From Chitinophagaceae bacterium (GTDB taxonomy: Bacteria; Bacteroidota; Bacteroidia; Chitinophagales; Chitinophagaceae): a stretch of 5,376 bases of DNA. The DNA is taken from the NCBI GenBank assembly GCA_025924755.1, contig JAICHT010000248.1, forward strand, positions 1 through 5,376, written 5' to 3'. Below are positions 4,578 through 5,376 of the stretch, one piece after another. The notes below the pieces were generated by a model, which saw only the letters and a list, made by a program, of their open reading frames with translations, had not been told where the DNA came from and made no database searches. Both the position numbers and the translations under genes were made by a program. Each line of letters opens with the position of its first letter. Positions within the stretch are counted from its first letter, which is position 1.

Positions 4578-5376
4578 TTAATAACGGTAATGTTCCGGCT
4601 TAAACGGACCTTGCGGCGTAATACCTAAATATTCCGATTGGTCATTTGTCAGTTCATCCAGCTCCACGCCAATTTTTGCAAGGTGTAAGCGGGCTACCTT
4701 TTCGTCCAGATGTTTGGGTAATACATATACTTTATTTTCGTATTGATTACCGTTTGTCCAAAGTTCAATTTGTGCTAATACTTGGTTAGTAAAGGAATTA
4801 CTCATTACAAAACTCGGGTGGCCGGTAGCACAACCTAAATTTACCAAACGGCCTTCGGCAAGGATAATAATGTCTTTCCCTTCAATATTGTAAATATCAA
4901 CCTGTGGTTTAACGGTATCTTTAGTATGGCCATATGCCTGGTTAATCCATGCCATATCAATTTCAATATCAAAGTGACCGATATTGCACACAATCGCTTT
5001 GTCTTTCATCAGGCGAAAATGCTTTTCGGTAATCAGGTCGCGGCAACCACTGGCTGTAACAATAATATCGGCTTCCTTTACGGCATCAATCATCTTCTTT
5101 ACTTCAAAGCCATCCATAGCGGCCTGAAGTGCACAGATAGGATCAATTTCGGTAACAATAACGCGGCAACCTGCTCCTTTTAAACTGGCAGCAGAACCCT
5201 TACCTACATCTCCATATCCACCTACTACAGCTACCTTACCGGCCATCATTACATCCGTAGCACGACGAATAGCATCTACCAAACTTTCTTTACAACCATA
5301 TTTGTTATCGAACTTGGATTTGGTAACCGAGTCGTTTACATTAATAGCCGGAACAGGTAAAGTGCCTTTTGCCATC
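4578..5376 (-). CDS. ahcY: S-adenosylhomocysteine hydrolase (adenosylhomocysteinase), C-terminal part
   Basis: AhcY splits S-adenosylhomocysteine reversibly into homocysteine and adenosine, using tightly bound NAD+, and so keeps methylation reactions from product inhibition. It is cytoplasmic, usually a tetramer. The window holds the last 265 codons and the stop at 4578. The frame is open at the edge, so about 170 N-terminal residues lie outside; the first Met in view (5373-5375) is internal, not the start. Visible motifs are VPAINVNDSVTKSKFDNKYG with the substrate and NAD lysine and aspartate, the NAD-binding loop GYGDVGKG, and VTEIDPICALQAAMDGF. After these come NIGHFDIEID, LAEGRLVNLGCATGHPSFVM and the C-terminal KPEHYRY, whose Lys and Tyr reach into the neighbouring subunit's NAD site. 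All match the family closely. A strong terminator follows at once, so it ends its transcript. Confidence 0.98.
   Translation of the reverse strand, partial: MAKGTLPVPAINVNDSVTKSKFDNKYGCKESLVDAIRRATDVMMAGKVAVVGGYGDVGKGSAASLKGAGCRVIVTEIDPICALQAAMDGFEVKKMIDAVKEADIIVTASGCRDLITEKHFRLMKDKAIVCNIGHFDIEIDMAWINQAYGHTKDTVKPQVDIYNIEGKDIIILAEGRLVNLGCATGHPSFVMSNSFTNQVLAQIELWTNGNQYENKVYVLPKHLDEKVARLHLAKIGVELDELTNDQSEYLGITPQGPFKPEHYRY

Noticed and set aside
4926..5183. Plus-strand open frame of 85 codons
   Set aside because: Antisense to the NAD-binding domain of ahcY, with no recognisable features.

Overview
The window looks like chromosomal DNA of a Bacteroidota bacterium, probably in or near the Chitinophagaceae. 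The evidence is the low G+C content, the weak or absent Shine-Dalgarno sequences, and TAnnTTTG-type -7 promoter boxes ahead of some genes. The protein sequences also look like this phylum: SmpB, AccD, S-adenosylhomocysteine hydrolase, and a Tat-signal GFO/IDH/MocA dehydrogenase. The phylum call is fairly safe; the family is inference.

Every supportable gene lies on the minus strand, so the order of transcription runs from high to low coordinates. First comes the C-terminal 60% of ahcY (5376-4578), closed by a near-ideal hairpin terminator (4529-4558). Next is a gene-poor stretch of about 1.1 kb (4528-3424). It holds three very short membrane-protein ORFs of 47, 58 and 45 codons (4394-4251, 3998-3822, 3618-3481), an 11-bp perfect inverted repeat (4167-4206), possible promoters, and a second terminator (3425-3446). 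A GNAT acetyltransferase follows (start most likely 3351, end 2827). Then come a Tat-exported glucose-fructose oxidoreductase-like dehydrogenase (2735-1626), accD (1510-596) with its own -7 box, smpB (546-112), and the first 26 codons of a secreted protein cut off by the window edge (80-1).

Functionally this is mostly housekeeping: the activated methyl cycle (ahcY), fatty-acid synthesis (accD) and ribosome rescue (smpB). An acetyltransferase and a periplasmic oxidoreductase of unknown substrate sit among them. accD, smpB and the secreted-protein gene are closely spaced (49 and 31 bp) and may be cotranscribed. No mobile element, CRISPR array, tRNA or rRNA was seen.

The least explained part is the run of three tiny membrane proteins between the two terminators. 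Two of them share a similar C-terminal transmembrane segment, and one resembles the small subunit IIa of ba3-type cytochrome c oxidases. That is a hypothesis from pattern only. I do not see convincing evidence for a wholly new multi-gene system here.
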